Below, one piece after another: positions 32,773-45,397 of a stretch of 64,000 bases of DNA. Location of the stretch: positions 1 to 64,000 of the forward strand of contig JBAKBP010007093.1 in the NCBI GenBank assembly GCA_037953745.1. Direction: 5' to 3'. The first letter of the stretch is position 1. Each line of letters begins with the position of its first letter. The stretch is from Lithodes maja. Its lineage: Eukaryota > Arthropoda > Malacostraca > Decapoda > Lithodidae. Under the pieces are notes generated by a model. The model worked only from the letters and a program-made list of their open reading frames with translations. It searched no databases and was not told the origin of the DNA. A program made the translations under genes and the position numbers.

Positions 32773-33973
32773 CATGGAAAGTGTAGCAGAACGGACTACA
32801 CCACACATACCTGTTGCTTCAGCATCCTTTGCGGTGCAGGAGGCCTCGGTGCGAAGGAAGGGTTGCAAGTTGTGCGAAGGGGCACATGCATGGTGTAAGT
32901 GTCTAAAGTACAAAACCAGTGCTCTAAAAGTAAAATGCGCAAAGCAACTCAACCTTTGCACCGGGTACTTATCTTCAACCCACGGGAGCAATGGTTGTGT
33001 GAACCCTGACATCCGTAACTGCAATTGCTGTCATAACAGACACTACCATATCCTCTGTCAGTCCAGATCTCAATGGGACGGTGCAAAGATGGAGAAAAAA
33101 CCTCAACAGGTAACAAAGACCAAAATGCAAACTACCACGATTTATGTGTCTTCAAAGAAGACTAGTATTATCCTCCCAACTGTTATGCTGCCAACAGTAA
33201 AGAAATCAAGAGGAACAGTCAAGATGCGTACGCTGCTGGATCAGTGCTCACAGCGCACCTTCATTCTAAATTCCGCTCTAGACTCTATCCATTATGATAA
33301 ATTGGGTGTTGAAGAGCTAGAGTTGCGAGGGTTTACCGGAGCATGTGAGAGCAGAAAGTATCCAGTAGTGTCCTTCAAGTACAAGTTCCGGGGCAGAAAT
33401 TATCCTCTACAAGCAGTTGTGGTAGAAACCCTCCCGGATCACAAATGATCAGAATGCCTTGAAGCAGACATGAAAGTGTTGCGAAGCAAGGGCTACAAAT
33501 TAGCTGATCCCCTAATGACACAGACATCTCGACTGGACTTGTTGGTTGGTGCCGATTATTATTATGACTTAGTGGGGCCAGGGTACAAAAAAGAGGGTGG
33601 CATAATTCTCTTACCCACTAAATTTGGTTATGCACTAAGTGGCTCCTGCCATAACGACAAGTCTAGCGCCAAAGTAGAGGTAGTTACCATATTGAAAGTT
33701 GCGGTCACCCCGATGGATCAATACATATCTACGGAATCATATAATCCATGTCATAATGAATTAAAATGTATGTGGGAACTGGATCATCTAGGAACTTCTC
33801 CGAACGAAGATTCTAAGGAAAACAAGACTGGGTTGGACATATACAAGGAGACAGTAACATACTCTGCACAGAATCAGCAATATGAAGTCAGACTGCCATG
33901 GAACCAACAAAAAGAGAAGCTGACTTCTAATTATGGTTTAGCACCGGGTCGCCTAAGGGGTCTGCAAAAGTGA
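32773..33973 (+). pseudogene. BEL-2 zinc knuckles, aspartic protease and linker
   Basis: Knuckle-like Cys/His clusters (CKLCEGAHAWCKC, then CNCCHNRHYHILC) are followed by the retropeptidase motif LLDQCSQRTFI, in which the Gly of the usual D-x-G is Cys. LELRGFTGACE follows. A stop at 33448 breaks the frame, which resumes at 33470 with LRSKGYKLADPL and LLVGADYYYDLVGPGYKK, ILLPTKFGYALSG and YEVRLPWNQQKEKLTSNYGL. These align with BEL-1 8005-8600. Confidence 0.85.
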
Positions 33974-34039
33974 TTCAAACAAGACCCTGTCTATTGTAGT
34001 CACTATACCAACGTTATCCAACATTAACTTCATCATGAT

Positions 34040-35133
34040 TATATTGAAGAGGTTCCTTTCGGTGTTACTGAAAACAGTCATTATTTGGCACATCACAGGG
34101 TCAACAAGAATAGCACAACGACGCCCGTTCGTATTGTGTACGACTGTTCCGCTAGTATTGGCAAAGGCAGGCCAAGTCTTAATGACTGCCTTTACACAGG
34201 GCCATCACTAGTGCCAGATCTAGCAAAAAAATTGCTGCGATTCAGGGTACACAAATATGCCTGGATAAGTGACATCGAGAAAGCCTTTCTCATGTTGAGA
34301 CTTCATGAAGAAGATGCTGACTCAGTGGAACTTCATGCGTTTAGCGATGCAAGTGGTGTCCCCTATGGCACTGCAATATATTTTGTGAGCCCGGAACATA
34401 GCTGTCTGGTCATCGCTAAAGCAAAGGTCGCTCCCATAAGATCCATTACTATACCAAGATTAGAGCTAACTGCTGCTTTGCTAGCCGCCAGATTAATCAA
34501 GTTTGTGGAGGAAGCCTATCATAATATTGTAAAAGTCGACAAAATTGTTTTATGGTGCGACAGCCAGGTTACATTGCATTGGTTGCGTAGTATGAAGAAG
34601 CTTCCAGTGTATGTCGCAAACCGTGTTGACGAAATATAATCCCTTCTTCCGACTGTAGAATTCCGGTACGTGTCCTCTAAAGAAAACCCTAGTGACTTAC
34701 TGTCTAGAGGTGTTTCGGCAAAACATCTGAAATCTTCTGCGTTTTGGTGGGAGGGGCCCATGTGGCTCCAAAACAAAGACGAGTGGCCAGAAGACATATT
34801 ACCAGATGACCCAACGCCAAAAGTAATTAGCCAAGTCATTGGGACCAATGATGAACAGGACACACAGTTATGGAACTGGTTTATGATAAATTAATTCAGA
34901 TAGTTGCATTCGATACAAGAATAATTTGAAGGCAAAAATTAAAGGGACGTCTCCCACAGACAGTGCTCTCCTCAGCATAAAGGAACTAAAAGTAGCAGAA
35001 AAGATTATAGCTCAAAGATGCCAGCAGGAATGCTTCCCAAAGGAGTACGAGATGCTGTCTGGTGACAAGGGTACTCGCAATAATTTGGTAAACCAATTAG
35101 GACTTGTCATGAAAGGAGGATTAATTGTATGTT
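34040..35133 (+). pseudogene. BEL-2 RT remnant fused to RNase H by deletion
   Basis: RT fingers residues VRIVYDCSASIGKGRPSLND and LLRFRVHKYAWISDIEKAFL are present. The reading then passes from LHEEDADS directly into the RNase H start VELHAFSDASGVPYG, so the palm with the catalytic YxDD is deleted without breaking the frame. RNase H continues with IPRLELTAALLAARL and LWCDSQVTLHWLRS and stops at 34639. The connection (FWWEGPMWL, ELKVAEKIIAQRC) goes on until the jockey LINE insertion after GGLIV at about 35133. Confidence 0.85.
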
Positions 35134-37318
35134 TGTTTGTTTTTTTTTTCTATGTGATTGAGGGAGGCAAAAGGCATTACTTCCTATAGCGAGTGCCTCC
35201 CCCATAGTTGAAAGAGTGACAGGGCCAAAATCAAGGGACGTTCGAGCCAAAATGCCTGGACACACAGAGTTTGAAGCAATTTAAGTCATAGGAAGAGGGA
35301 AAGACTGATTCTGGGAGAGAGTTCCAGAGCTCAGCTGTTGAGTAGAAGAAAGTTTGAGAGTAACGTTTCACTCTTGGGTTGGAGAGTTGCACAGAGTAGG
35401 GGTGGGATTGAGTTGCAAGACGGGTACCACGTGCCCTACGTAAAGGAGGTGGTATGCACTAGGATAGCTCTGAGGAACACTGATTATTATAGTAGCGATA
35501 GTATAGCGAGAGAGATGCAACATTGCAGCGGAGAGAGAGAGACTGCAGAGCGTTGGTGAGTGGACGGGAGTTAATGATATGAAAGGCCTTCCTTTCAACT
35601 GTCTAGGAGAGCGGTGTGAGAGGAACCTCCCCACACATGTGAACAATACTCAATACAAGGGCGCACTATGCCCCTGTACAGAGCAAGAAGCTGTGCAGGG
35701 GAAAAGAACCCCCTAAGGCGGTTGAGCACACCGAGCTTCTGGGAGGCCGCCTTAGCAAGACTGGTAATATGGTCCTTCCAAATGAGAGCAGAAGAAAAAG
35801 AGACACCAAGAATATTGAGAGAAGATGAAGGGTTGATTTTTGTATTGTTGAAGAATAAGGGATAGTCCGCTGGGAGATCCTGACGGGTAGATAGATGGAG
35901 AAATTGGGTTTTTGGAAGCATTAAAGTTAACAAGGTTTTCTCTGCCCCAATTGGAAATAGTATTTAGATCAGAATTTAAGAGTTCTATGGCTTCATTACG
36001 TTTGTCGTTGAGGAATTGCTGGCTGGGGCGTTCTGAAAAACTAATGGAGTAGTGTAAGGTTGAGTCGTCTGCGTATGAATGGATGGGAATTAAGGTACAG
36101 ATCATTTATAAAAATTAAAAAGAGAATAGGAGATTGGACAGAGCCCTGAGGAACACCGGAGTTTATAGGGTGAGGAAGTGAACAATGGCCATCCACAACC
36201 GCGGCTATGGAACGGCCGGAAAGGAAATTAGAGACAAAGGCACAGATGGAGGGATAGAAACCGAAGGAGGGTAGTTTAGAAATTAAAGATTTATGCCAGA
36301 CTCTATCGAAGGCTTTCGATATGTCTAGTGCAATAGAAAAAGTCTCACCGAAGTCCCGAAAGGAGGATGACCAAGAGTTAGTAAGATATGAGAGAAGATC
36401 ACCAGTAGAGCGACCCTTAAGGAAGCCATACTGGCGATCTGAGAGCAGATTATGAGAAGAGAAATGCTTAAGAAATTTGGAAGCAAGAATAGTTTCAAAA
36501 CACTTTAGAAAGACAAGAGATGAGAGCAATTGGACGATAGTTGGAGGGTTGAGAGCGGTCACCCTTCTTTGGGACAGGTTGAATGTGAGCAAACTTCCAG
36601 CATGAAGGGAAGACGTTAGAGGCTAGACAGAGACGAAAGAGTTTGCCTAGGCAGGGAGTCAGCACGGAAGCACAGTTTTTGAGAACAACAGGAGGAACAC
36701 CGTCCAGACCGTACGCCTTATTAGTGTTAAGCCCAGAGAGGGTAGAAAGTACATCTTTAGAAGAGATTAGGATATTAGGCATAAGTAAGAGAGAGGAGGG
36801 CGGAGAGGGAGGAATAGCACCGGAATCATCCAAGGTGGAGTTTCTAGCAGAGGAAGAAGTGATGGTTGTGCCATCAGAGTGGGAAAGGGGAGGGAAAGAT
36901 GAGGAAGAGAAATTGTTGGAGAGGTTTTTGGCTAGATGCCAGAAAGCTTGGAAAGAGCTAGAGTTGGATAGTTCAGTGCATTTATTATTGATGAAAGAGT
37001 GTTTGGCAAGTCGAAGAACAGATTTGGCTTGATTCCGGGCAGAAACATAGGAAGAATGAGAGTCTTGAGTTTTAAGGCGTCGGTACCGTTTGAATGCTTC
37101 CTCCTTATTGCGGACAGCAGTAGAACAGGCGTGAGTAAACCAAGATTTGTTAGCATTAGTCTGAGAGAAGGAGAATGGAATGTATGCTTCCATGCCCGAT
37201 AGGATTACCTCGGTAATGCGTTCAGCACTCTCCGAGGGTCCCCGCCACGGAAGCAGAAACCATTCCATGGGAAATCAAAGAAGTACTGCTGGAGAGCCTC
37301 CCAGTCCCAGACCCTACC
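35134..37318 (-). mobile_element. Jockey-type LINE inserted in BEL-2 pol (5'-truncated, A-rich tail)
   Basis: Splits the BEL-2 frame between GGLIV and CEGRLKLAALPDS. On the minus strand it ends in an A-rich tail (oligo-A plus caaacaaaca). Reading order: an endonuclease-RT linker with DWEALQQYFFDFPW, a frameshift, then 36495-37268 (SYVSARNQAKSVLRLAK, YGLDGVPPVVLKNC, NYRPIALISCLSKVF). Next is 36041-36592 (YGFLKGRSTGDLL, ALDISKAFDRVWHKSL, INSGVPQGSV), then the catalytic IHSYADDSTLHYS, and GIVRPCIEYCSHVWGG near 35600. A fragment of the same family lies at 19259-19840. TSD is short at best (atgt). Confidence 0.88.
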
Positions 37319-38514
37319 ATGTGAAGGTAGATTGAAGTTAGCGGCTCTTCCGGATTCAATGAAATATCCGATACTACTGCCTTCCAAACATCCTTTCACT
37401 ACCATGCTCATCAATATGTATCATCGTGTCTGTTGTCACTATGGAGTTAATCACGTGGTCGCATATATACGGCAAAGGTGGTGGATTCCTAAGATAAGAC
37501 AAGCTGTAAAACAAGTGACCAGTAAGTGTATAAACTGTCGTATAATACAGGGTAATACCTACGCGAAAGCTAGACAACCTCCTCTACCAAACATCAGGAC
37601 TACTCCTAGAGATCCCTTCGAGGTCACGGGGGTTGATTACACAGGAGCAATTCCTGTCCGGGACTCGCACAACAACAAGGTTTATATGCTTTTATTTATG
37701 TGCGCTACTACAAGAGCTATTCACATTGAAGTAGTTAGCAATATGACCTGTGACAGCTTTATCCATGCGTTCCGGAGATTTTGTAGTAGGCAGGGATTCC
37801 ACAGATAATGTTAAGCGACAATGCTGCTACATTTGTAGGAGCTTCCAGACACTTGGAAGACATCAAAGCGATCCCAGTCTTCAGGCTCATCTTACCGAAA
37901 TCCGATGTGAATGGCGTTTTATACCAGCACGTGCACCTTGGTTCGGAGCTATTTGGGAAAGAGCCATAGGTATTGTGAAGGCTGGGCTTAAATAGGTACT
38001 AGGTCGCGCCCTAGTCTCCTTTGAGGAACTAACTTCTGTCCTATTGGAGCTGGAGGCTACCGTGAATGATTGCCCCTTAACGTATGTCTCGGGTGATCTG
38101 GAGGACCCTTGTCCTATTACTCCATCCATGCTGGTAAAAGGTCATAGACTTTGTGACTTCCCAAAGGACGTAATTCACCTAGATGAGCTGCAGGACCCTA
38201 GCTATGATAGTAAAGCAGTGATACACAGCAGGTACAATTACATCAATAGATTGATCCAGGACCTATGGAGGCGTTGGTCTAGTGAATACTTGGCATCACT
38301 ACGAGAAGCCAATAAGAATAAAAGAGGCTAATCAAGCAGTGTATGGCCAACGGTAAATTACATCGTGCTTATACATGACGAGGGACCGAGTGTCCTTTGG
38401 AAACTTGGTAGGGTAGCTAGACTCTATCCAGGACGAGATGATCTGGTTAGAGTGGTCCAGATTAGGACAAAAACTGGCCTGACCACTCGACCCATCGTCA
38501 AGTTGTATCCATTG
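37319..38514 (+). pseudogene. BEL-2 integrase
   Basis: The zinc-binding H-H-C-C (MYHRVCCHYGVNHVVAY, then SKCINCRI) is followed by the catalytic core: first Asp in FEVTGVDYTGAIPV, second Asp in IMLSDNAATFVGA (after a frameshift at ~37803), Glu in LELEATVNDCPLTY. RGDLEDPCPI-type and LWKLGRVARLYPG residues continue to TRPIVKLYP. Stops at 37993 and 38329 interrupt. The frame is cut at 38514 by gypsy-1 and resumes at 54170, giving LYPL then EQEIESFSIP. Confidence 0.87.
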
Positions 38515-40290
38515 TGGGACGCCTGCAGCTTAGCAGAACATCACGTGGGCTCAGCCGCTCGCTAGGCCACTCGGTAACACTCGGCAGGGCAATGAATTTG
38601 GCTACAGTCTATCTACAATGTACTTTCTTTCTTGTGAATCGTCATGTCACAGGCAGTATAGAAGGGGTCTTTATTTTCGCCTGTGACAATGCATTATATT
38701 TTATATCATCAGTTATAAGTTTAATGTAAAAGACTGAATGATACAGCTAGAGAGTGTGAGTGAGTAAGTACAGGAGGCAGAGGGTAGTACGCGTAGTGTT
38801 ACGTGCTGTCTCGGTGACGTCATGCCATGGCCGGGCCCTCTGAGTGGCTGGCCGCCTTGCCGCCCTCCTGCTGCGTCAGGAAGTGGTCCCCCCGCACTCC
38901 CTGCTGCCTTTGTGCCTTCCTTGCTCAGAGCTTGCCTGACCAGCATACCCTTCACACCTCCCTTGCCACCTGTCCCCGACTTCTACCTATAGAACACGTC
39001 TTTCTCTCTCTCTCAACTTCTTACCTCTCATTATTCCAATCTATTTAACATCATAACTCCCCTTTGGTTCTGCACGATTTCATATATCGGCCATCGTATT
39101 ATATGCTGAAGCTCTCAGATATTCCATGTTTAGTTAGACATTTTGGAGGGGTTAACATTTTGTCTGTAGAGGTTCGACACACTCGCGGTGTCTCCCTACC
39201 TATTTCTTGGTTGTCTGCTGGGCTATTTAATGCTAGACTGGGGTAAGGCTATTGATGTTGTGATTTCCGATGTGTACCAGGTTTTGTTGAACTTGTACAA
39301 TCGCAACGGATACGTGGGAAGCCTAGGTTGTCTTTCTGACTGTGTACCTTGTGAGTTTAGCACTGTGTTGCGAGTGAGGGCTTTTGCCTCTGCCACCCAA
39401 CACTGTGCTAACTCGTTTTGCTTTGACTTGAAGAGGGTCGCCAGGAGAGAACCAGATACTAGCGATCTGGATCTCTCAAGAGAGCACCCCGTCATTTAAC
39501 GTAAATTTTCCGTACAGTCTTAAGGACCTCGCTAGGCTACGAGCCGCTTGCTCAGCCATTGTTTCCTAGCCTACGACATCCCAGCTAGACTTTATTCGCC
39601 GAGCAGACACCCGATTAGGATTATAAGCTCTTATGTTATGTATGCAGCACTTTTATTCACGTTGATTGTAAGCCTTGGTTGTTGTTGAGTTGCACAACCC
39701 GAGCAGGCTTTTGCGTTGCCTGAGGAAGTATTTCTATTGTTGTTGGAGATAATACTATTGCGCATTTATCGTTATTCCCGTGCCAGTTAACACTGTATGT
39801 CCCTACACTTGTCATATCTTGTTCCTGCTTTATATAACAGTTCAAAATCCGATTCGATCATCTTAATCAGCATCAGACTTTCTTCAGAAGATTCCTGTTC
39901 GATGCTTTAGGACTTTCATTAACTTTCTTTAATATAGGAGTGACAGTTTATTATTGTTTAGAGCAACTTTAGTTATACCTTCTTTTTGTTTGCAGTAAAT
40001 CATTCCAGTGATTTAATTAAGCTCTCTATCTTTTCCTTGCATACATTATTAACGTAATTGTATGTTGTTGTGATCAGGCTGTATCAGAGATCATCAGCCT
40101 GTAGTAGTAGTGCATTTATACCGAGTTAGAGGATACCCCGCTATCGCAGATTTAACTCTGGAGGGTATAGGCGTTTTTGTGCGCCGGCATTATAAGTTCG
40201 AGGGTTGGATCTAGTGTTACCGTTGTGGCTGTGTGCCTTTCTAGTCCAATGATTAAGAGCCCTTGTTTTATACGAGTCCCGGTCGTAACA
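38515..40290 (+). repeat. Gypsy-1 5' LTR
   Basis: From 38943 onward it is nearly identical to 52825-54169. The 5' boundary is inferred from the ATTG target duplication and the resumed BEL-2 frame. It contains a 103-109-codon open frame (39188-39499, and 53049-53378 in the other copy). Frame conservation here simply reflects LTR identity, so I do not call it a gene. Confidence 0.82.
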
Positions 40291-40515
40291 AATGGCGACC
40301 TTGCTTAGGATTTTGTGAACTTAGAGAAATATTGCAGGAGTGTTGTGGTCATTTGTTTTTTGTTTAAAGGAATATAGTGGACACGGATTTGTTTTTGGCA
40401 AGTAGTATAACACTTAAGAGTCATCGAGCATTTTATATTTATGAGTGAATAGTGCTACATAAGAGTTAGGTACTTTTTTTGTTTTGATAAACGTTGAGAA
40501 TTTTCGGTGGACAAT

Positions 40516-42447
40516 ATGTCGGACGACGGATCAGTGTACAGTGAGGACACAGTACGGGAAGCAGGCTCTGAGGTGCAGCAGCGGGGTTTGTTAGAAGGCA
40601 TTAGAGTTATAACTAGTGAGGAGGATGCAAAGAAGTTTCTGGAGATGCCTATTACTGTTGAACGGGTGTCGGGGATTGATCGGTATGGTCTCCAGTGTTT
40701 GGCCACGGTCATGGGTCATGTGGGCACTAGCAGCATGACGAGAGGTGACCTGGTGGCCGGGGTGCTCGGCGGGGTGCGTGGGGCTTCGGGTGGAGCTGGA
40801 GCTGGGGCACCTTCGGCCCAGCCCCCATTCCACTTGACTCCTACCATGGTGGCCCCTCGGGCTCCGGAGCCGGGTACGTTCCCGCAGGCCGATAGTCACT
40901 GGCAGCGTGGTTTGCACTTGGGTGAGTCTCCAATTGTTGCATCTCCTCCTCCTCAAGGTTTAACTCCAGATATGATCTTCCAGCTTGAGGTGGCTAAGAT
41001 GCAGGCTGAGAAGAGAAAGGCCATACGTGAGGCTGAGCTTCGGGTAGAGGCTACGAAGTACTGTGCAGACATAGATCTTGAGAAGTCTAGGGTGGAGTCG
41101 ACAGGGCAGCGTCTCGGTTCTGGGAATCGAGGTCTTGATCAGTCTTTATCGCACCTTCTTAAGTTAGTCCCTGTATTTGATGAGTCGGGTGTCACCGAAT
41201 TTTTCCTGCGTTTTGAGAAGAAGTGCCGGGAGCACCAATGGCCCGAGGTTAAGTGGGCAGCCCTTGTTTCCTCTAGGTTGGATGGCAAAGGACTCAAGGC
41301 ATATGATGCGTTGCCCTTGGAGTCTTGCGTCGATTATGAGGTATTGAAGGAAGCTGTTCTGCGGGCGTACGAGTTACAACCAGAGACGTACAGATTGAAG
41401 TTCCGGGGTGTAACGAAGGGTCGTGAGTGCACCTTTCTTGAGCATGCCCGGGATCTGTCCGATGCATTTGGGAATTGGCTGAGATCGGAGAAGGCAACGA
41501 CGTTTGATGAGATAAAACAGTTGATGCTTCTCGAGCAGTTCTTTAAGTGTACGGGCAGCGATCTGACGTTGAATCTTAAAGAAAAGAACCCGAAAACTCT
41601 TCAGGAGGCAGCTGAGATGGCTGACCGTAGGCTATCGCTGATTCGTGGGTGCGGGTCTGCACAACGGAACGATGCAGGTAACACGGGGCGCAACACTCCA
41701 CCCCCCCCCCGAGTCAGTGATACACCATATAACAATAACTACAAGAGCAATGATATAAATTCTGACCATAAACCTAATACCGTCCCGTTTAAGAAGGGTC
41801 AGGGCCCTTCCCCACCTCAAGGGAAGCCCAAGGGGGAGGTAGAGTGTTTTCATTGTCATGAGAAGGGGCATTTTGCAAGAGCCTGTCCAAGCAAGCTACC
41901 TAATGCAGTTGTGTCTTTGGCTCGCAACATTGGGGTTTCCCCGAAGTCGTCTGAGTTTGCCCGGGGTATAACGTCAGAGGTTGGGACACAGCCAGTGGAG
42001 AAGAATCCGGAAGGCTCGAACCCCGTCCGCGATGTCTTTTGTGACCATCGAGGGCGTGGCTGCGTGAAGTGGGCTGGTAAGAAGCATGGAGTTGAGCTGT
42101 TGCGAGACGCGGGTGCCTCTAAGACTTTGATGAAGAACTTTACTGGTAGACCAATAAACGCGGCACGGGTGGTTGTGGTGCAAGGTATCAATGGTATCAG
42201 GTCATACCCGTTGGTCAGGATGGAACTGGAGGTAGATGGTGTGACACGAGAGTTGGATGTTGGAATTGTGGAGAACTTGCCTGTTGGGGGCGTCGACCTC
42301 CTTCTCGGCAACGACTTTGCGGTGCCTACTTCTGAGGTTTCACCCTTAGTCGTTGCCGAGAAGCCGGCCGACGTGAGTAGGGATGAACAGGAGTGGGTAG
42401 AGAAGTGTCAAGTACAACCTATGGCGTGCGTTGTTACAAGATCTCTT
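40516..42447 (+). CDS. Gypsy-1 Gag-protease
   Basis: An open frame from ATG 40516 (MSDDGSVYSEDTVREAG) through the capsid. A SCAN-like retroviral-type gag domain (FDESGVTEFFLRFEKKCREH, LKFRGVTKGRECTFLEHA, EQFFKCTGSDLTLNLKEK) precedes a CCHC knuckle CFHCHEKGHFARAC. The retropepsin-like region has VELLRDAGASKTLM (DAG where gypsy-2 has DTG) and LPVGGVDLLLGND. The frame then runs without a stop through the inserted retroposon (42448-42692), making a longer artificial fusion. Normal sequence resumes as RSLASKVSQ at ~42705. Confidence 0.85.
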
Positions 42448-42692
42448 TTTCCCTTGCCCCTCAACTTTCTCTTCATAATTGCTGATGGGCACAGGGCCCT
42501 GGGTGGGGCTTTGGTTTCCCGGGCGTTTCTGCACCCTCCTCAGCTCCCCGCCATGGAGTGGCTTCGGTCACCCAGGCTTTATTGTGATCGGCAAGGAGGG
42601 TTCTGTGGGGGCGCTCGGTTATGGCCTTGGAATTGCTCGGCGCCTTGGGGCTGTTCGGCCAGGCAGCTTGGGGAACAACAACAACAACAACA
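42448..42692 (+). mobile_element. CAA-tailed short retroposon, truncated copy in gypsy-1
   Basis: Flanked by a 12-bp duplication acaagatctctt (42436-42447 and 42693-42704). The body matches the reverse complement of the 12305-12555 region of the longer copy and ends in (AAC)n. Its removal restores the gypsy-1 reading TRSLASK seen in gypsy-2. Confidence 0.9.
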
Positions 42693-43591
42693 ACAAGATC
42701 TCTTGCATCCAAAGTGTCACAGCCTATTCCTCAGTCTTCAGACCAGCGGAGGAACGGTCGGAAGGAGCAAGCTAAAGTTGTGAGTTTTGTGAGTTTTGCT
42801 CCAGCGGCTCTCCTTAGCGGCTTAGTAATTGACTCAGAGGTGAGCTCCGGAGTGGCCCCAGAACCTGTCACCCCTAGTGACATGGTTGGGCGTGATGGCA
42901 CTCCGCGACTTAGTAGTTCCCAGTTGGAGGAGAGTTGTGGGAACGGGGCTATCGAACACGAGGACGGGGAAACATGTCATGTGAACCTCTTGGAGGAGGT
43001 TGTGAGGCAACCACCTGAGCAGCCTACTGGCCCTGTGTTGGTCTGCAGCGGCCAAGGTGGAGAAGGAGAGGGGGGCAGTAGGGCACAGGTGGAGGAGAGT
43101 TGGGATTGTCATGTCTCGGCGGAGCAGTGGGCGGGGGACACGAGTCTGGTGGCTGTGGAAGCGCTAGAGCACCTGCCTGAGCAGCAGTGTGCAGCGCTCC
43201 AGCACCAGCTCGGTTCATACCCCACTGGTCGTGCCGAGCACCCGAGCCTCACAACTCAGGCGGTGCAAGATGTTCCGCGGGCAGGTCACTTGAATGTCGA
43301 TAGACCGTTAGCCTCATTGTTTCGGTGGTTCAAGGTGGGCGACGAGGCTTGGACATGGTTGTCAGGTCAGGGTCGGCCCATGGCTGCCAAGGGTGGTGAT
43401 CAGAAGGAGGACATTGAGCAGATTGGTGAGGTTGGCTGTGGAGTGGATGTGCCCGGTCGTCGCATAGCCTCCCAATGCTGCTCTAGTCGAATGCAATAGC
43501 ACTACCATAGACCGACTGTATCTGGTCATGTCGCTAAAAGCGGTGATGCTGCACAGGCAGATGTAGTCGTAAGGAATGCGGGGGTGCGCAT
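42693..43591 (+). pseudogene. Gypsy-1 pol: post-protease linker and integrase C-terminal tail
   Basis: After the retroposon the frame continues to a stop at 43499. The block CHVNLLEEVVRQPPEQP aligns with CHVHLVKEYGRHPPEPL, which follows the integrase in gypsy-2, so the integrase core itself is deleted here. Reading beyond 43499 gives AKSGDAAQADVVVRNAGVR, cut at 43591 by gypsy-2 and continued at 51560 as MYGIGGEALAIMNYG. Confidence 0.8.
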
Positions 43592-45397
43592 TGTTACGAC
43601 TGGGGTTCAAATATATCAGGGCTCTTATTCATTGGACTAGTAATGGCATAAATGCTACAACGGAAAGCGCTAGCTCCAACCTCTGATGTATATTCCCAGT
43701 GAACAAAGAACACAAATACTCTCCAGAGTTCTATATGCAATAATAGGCTATCAAACTCTCAATAACTGTGCGTCTATTCTAGGCTTAATGTTATATGAAA
43801 ACAGCCTATTTCTACCTATAACCGAAGGTGCTTGGTTATGGTATGCAAAGCAAGGTGGTAAGAGAGGTTACAGCTTACGTTACTTTAATCAATAAATGTC
43901 AGGAACTCCTGCATGAAAGAAAGTGCACTAAAGTCCATCAACACTAACATGGAATCTTCTTTAAATGTTAGATGCTATAAAGATGCTCGAATCGGAAATG
44001 GAACCCAAAAAGGCAGGGCAGGCTATGCACACAAAAGGCAGGATATATAATGCAGTCGGGGCCAAGAATATCCTAAACGCTACAACAATAATAATATTCG
44101 CCACGACAATGCAGTATTCCTATCAACAAAAAGAGCCTAAGTCGTTTGTGTCTCAATACATCAAACTAGGCTGCAAATTGCTTGTGTAATCATAAACGGG
44201 GATGCATAAAAAGAGTAATTGGTTTAATATACTTAATGTCTACTGTGACTGATAAAGTCTAGCTAGAGTCAATGATACGAGATACTGGTGTGCATGGCAT
44301 GCCGCATAGCCTAGTGCAAATCTCAAGTCTGTGCGTCAAATATTACGTTATAATGAAGGGTAGCTCTCTTGAGAATCCTTAATACCGAAGTATTAAGCGT
44401 TCTCCTGGCGTACCTCAAAAAAGAAAACAACCGAGCTTAGAACAGTGCAGAATGGTATAGGCAAAAAGCCCTCATTTGTGCATGCTCTACTCTCAATGGC
44501 ACACAGACTAGAATTTACCCAATCAACTCCAGTTCTCAGGTATGTCGTGCAGCTTTTAACTAAAGCCAGCACTCATTGGAAGCAATACCTTATAATATCA
44601 GACCCCTAGTCTAGCATTATCTAATTCAGCAGAACACTAATAATTATAGGAAGCAGTACTGAACTATATGAATGCTAACCAATGCTTCGTGATCAACTTA
44701 TCTTAACAACTAACATACATAGGTTATATCAGACCTTAACGCACAATACAACTGGCCAGCATGAAGCTGATTTTGCAGAGTTAACCAGAGGGGGTATAAT
44801 GTTAATAAAAGGTGGTGAAAGATATGGAAAATGAGAGAGATAGGCAGAGGAAAAGATTCTCAGGTGCAAGGAGGACAGGTATCAAAGGGATAAGAGGGAT
44901 GCGTTCTAGAAACCAGATCTGAGGGAGAGAGTGGCGAGGGACCTGTATATATACTAGCACTAGCTCGAGCCGCGTGGGAAAAAAGCGGTAACAAGTCCTT
45001 CAGCCAATACTAAAGAAGCCAGCCAAACATGACGTCACAAAGCATGGTAAAAAACTCCATCAACGAATCCCCACAAGGCCAGCCAGCTATGACATCATCG
45101 AGTATAGCAAAACACTACGCGCCTCCTCTCACTCTGTTCTACTCTCTCTCTCTCTCTCTCTCTCTCAATTCCTATCATAACTACTTAATGATAAAACATA
45201 TACTTTGCAATTAAATATATAAAGCCTTGACATGGGCGAAAACAAAGAGCCTTTCTGGACTGCCCATGACAAAAGCTTTCATATGAAATAAAGCACACAA
45301 TAATACATCAACTGTAGCCACATCCACTGCCCTGGCAATCCTAGCGAGTCACTGTGAGGACAAGCCATGCGGTTCTAACGGAGTGGTTAACGTCACC
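43592..45397 (-). repeat. Gypsy-2 3' LTR
   Basis: Nearly identical to 49713-51559 apart from small indels and a 41-bp insertion in the other copy. Contains a (TC)n tract near 45145-45168. On the minus strand it starts TGACGTTAACC right after a G-run polypurine tract (45398-45411 on the plus strand as C-run plus aagattt). Confidence 0.92.

Noticed and set aside
36643..37032. Plus-strand Glu/Arg-rich frame of 129 codons
   Set aside because: Antisense to the jockey LINE ORF, which has clear RT motifs on the other strand.
38643..38690. tgtcacaggc...gcctgtgaca inverted pair as a transposon
   Set aside because: Only 10-bp arms over ~46 bp with no TSD; it lies within the inferred gypsy-1 LTR and is absent from the truncated 3' copy, so it cannot be tested.
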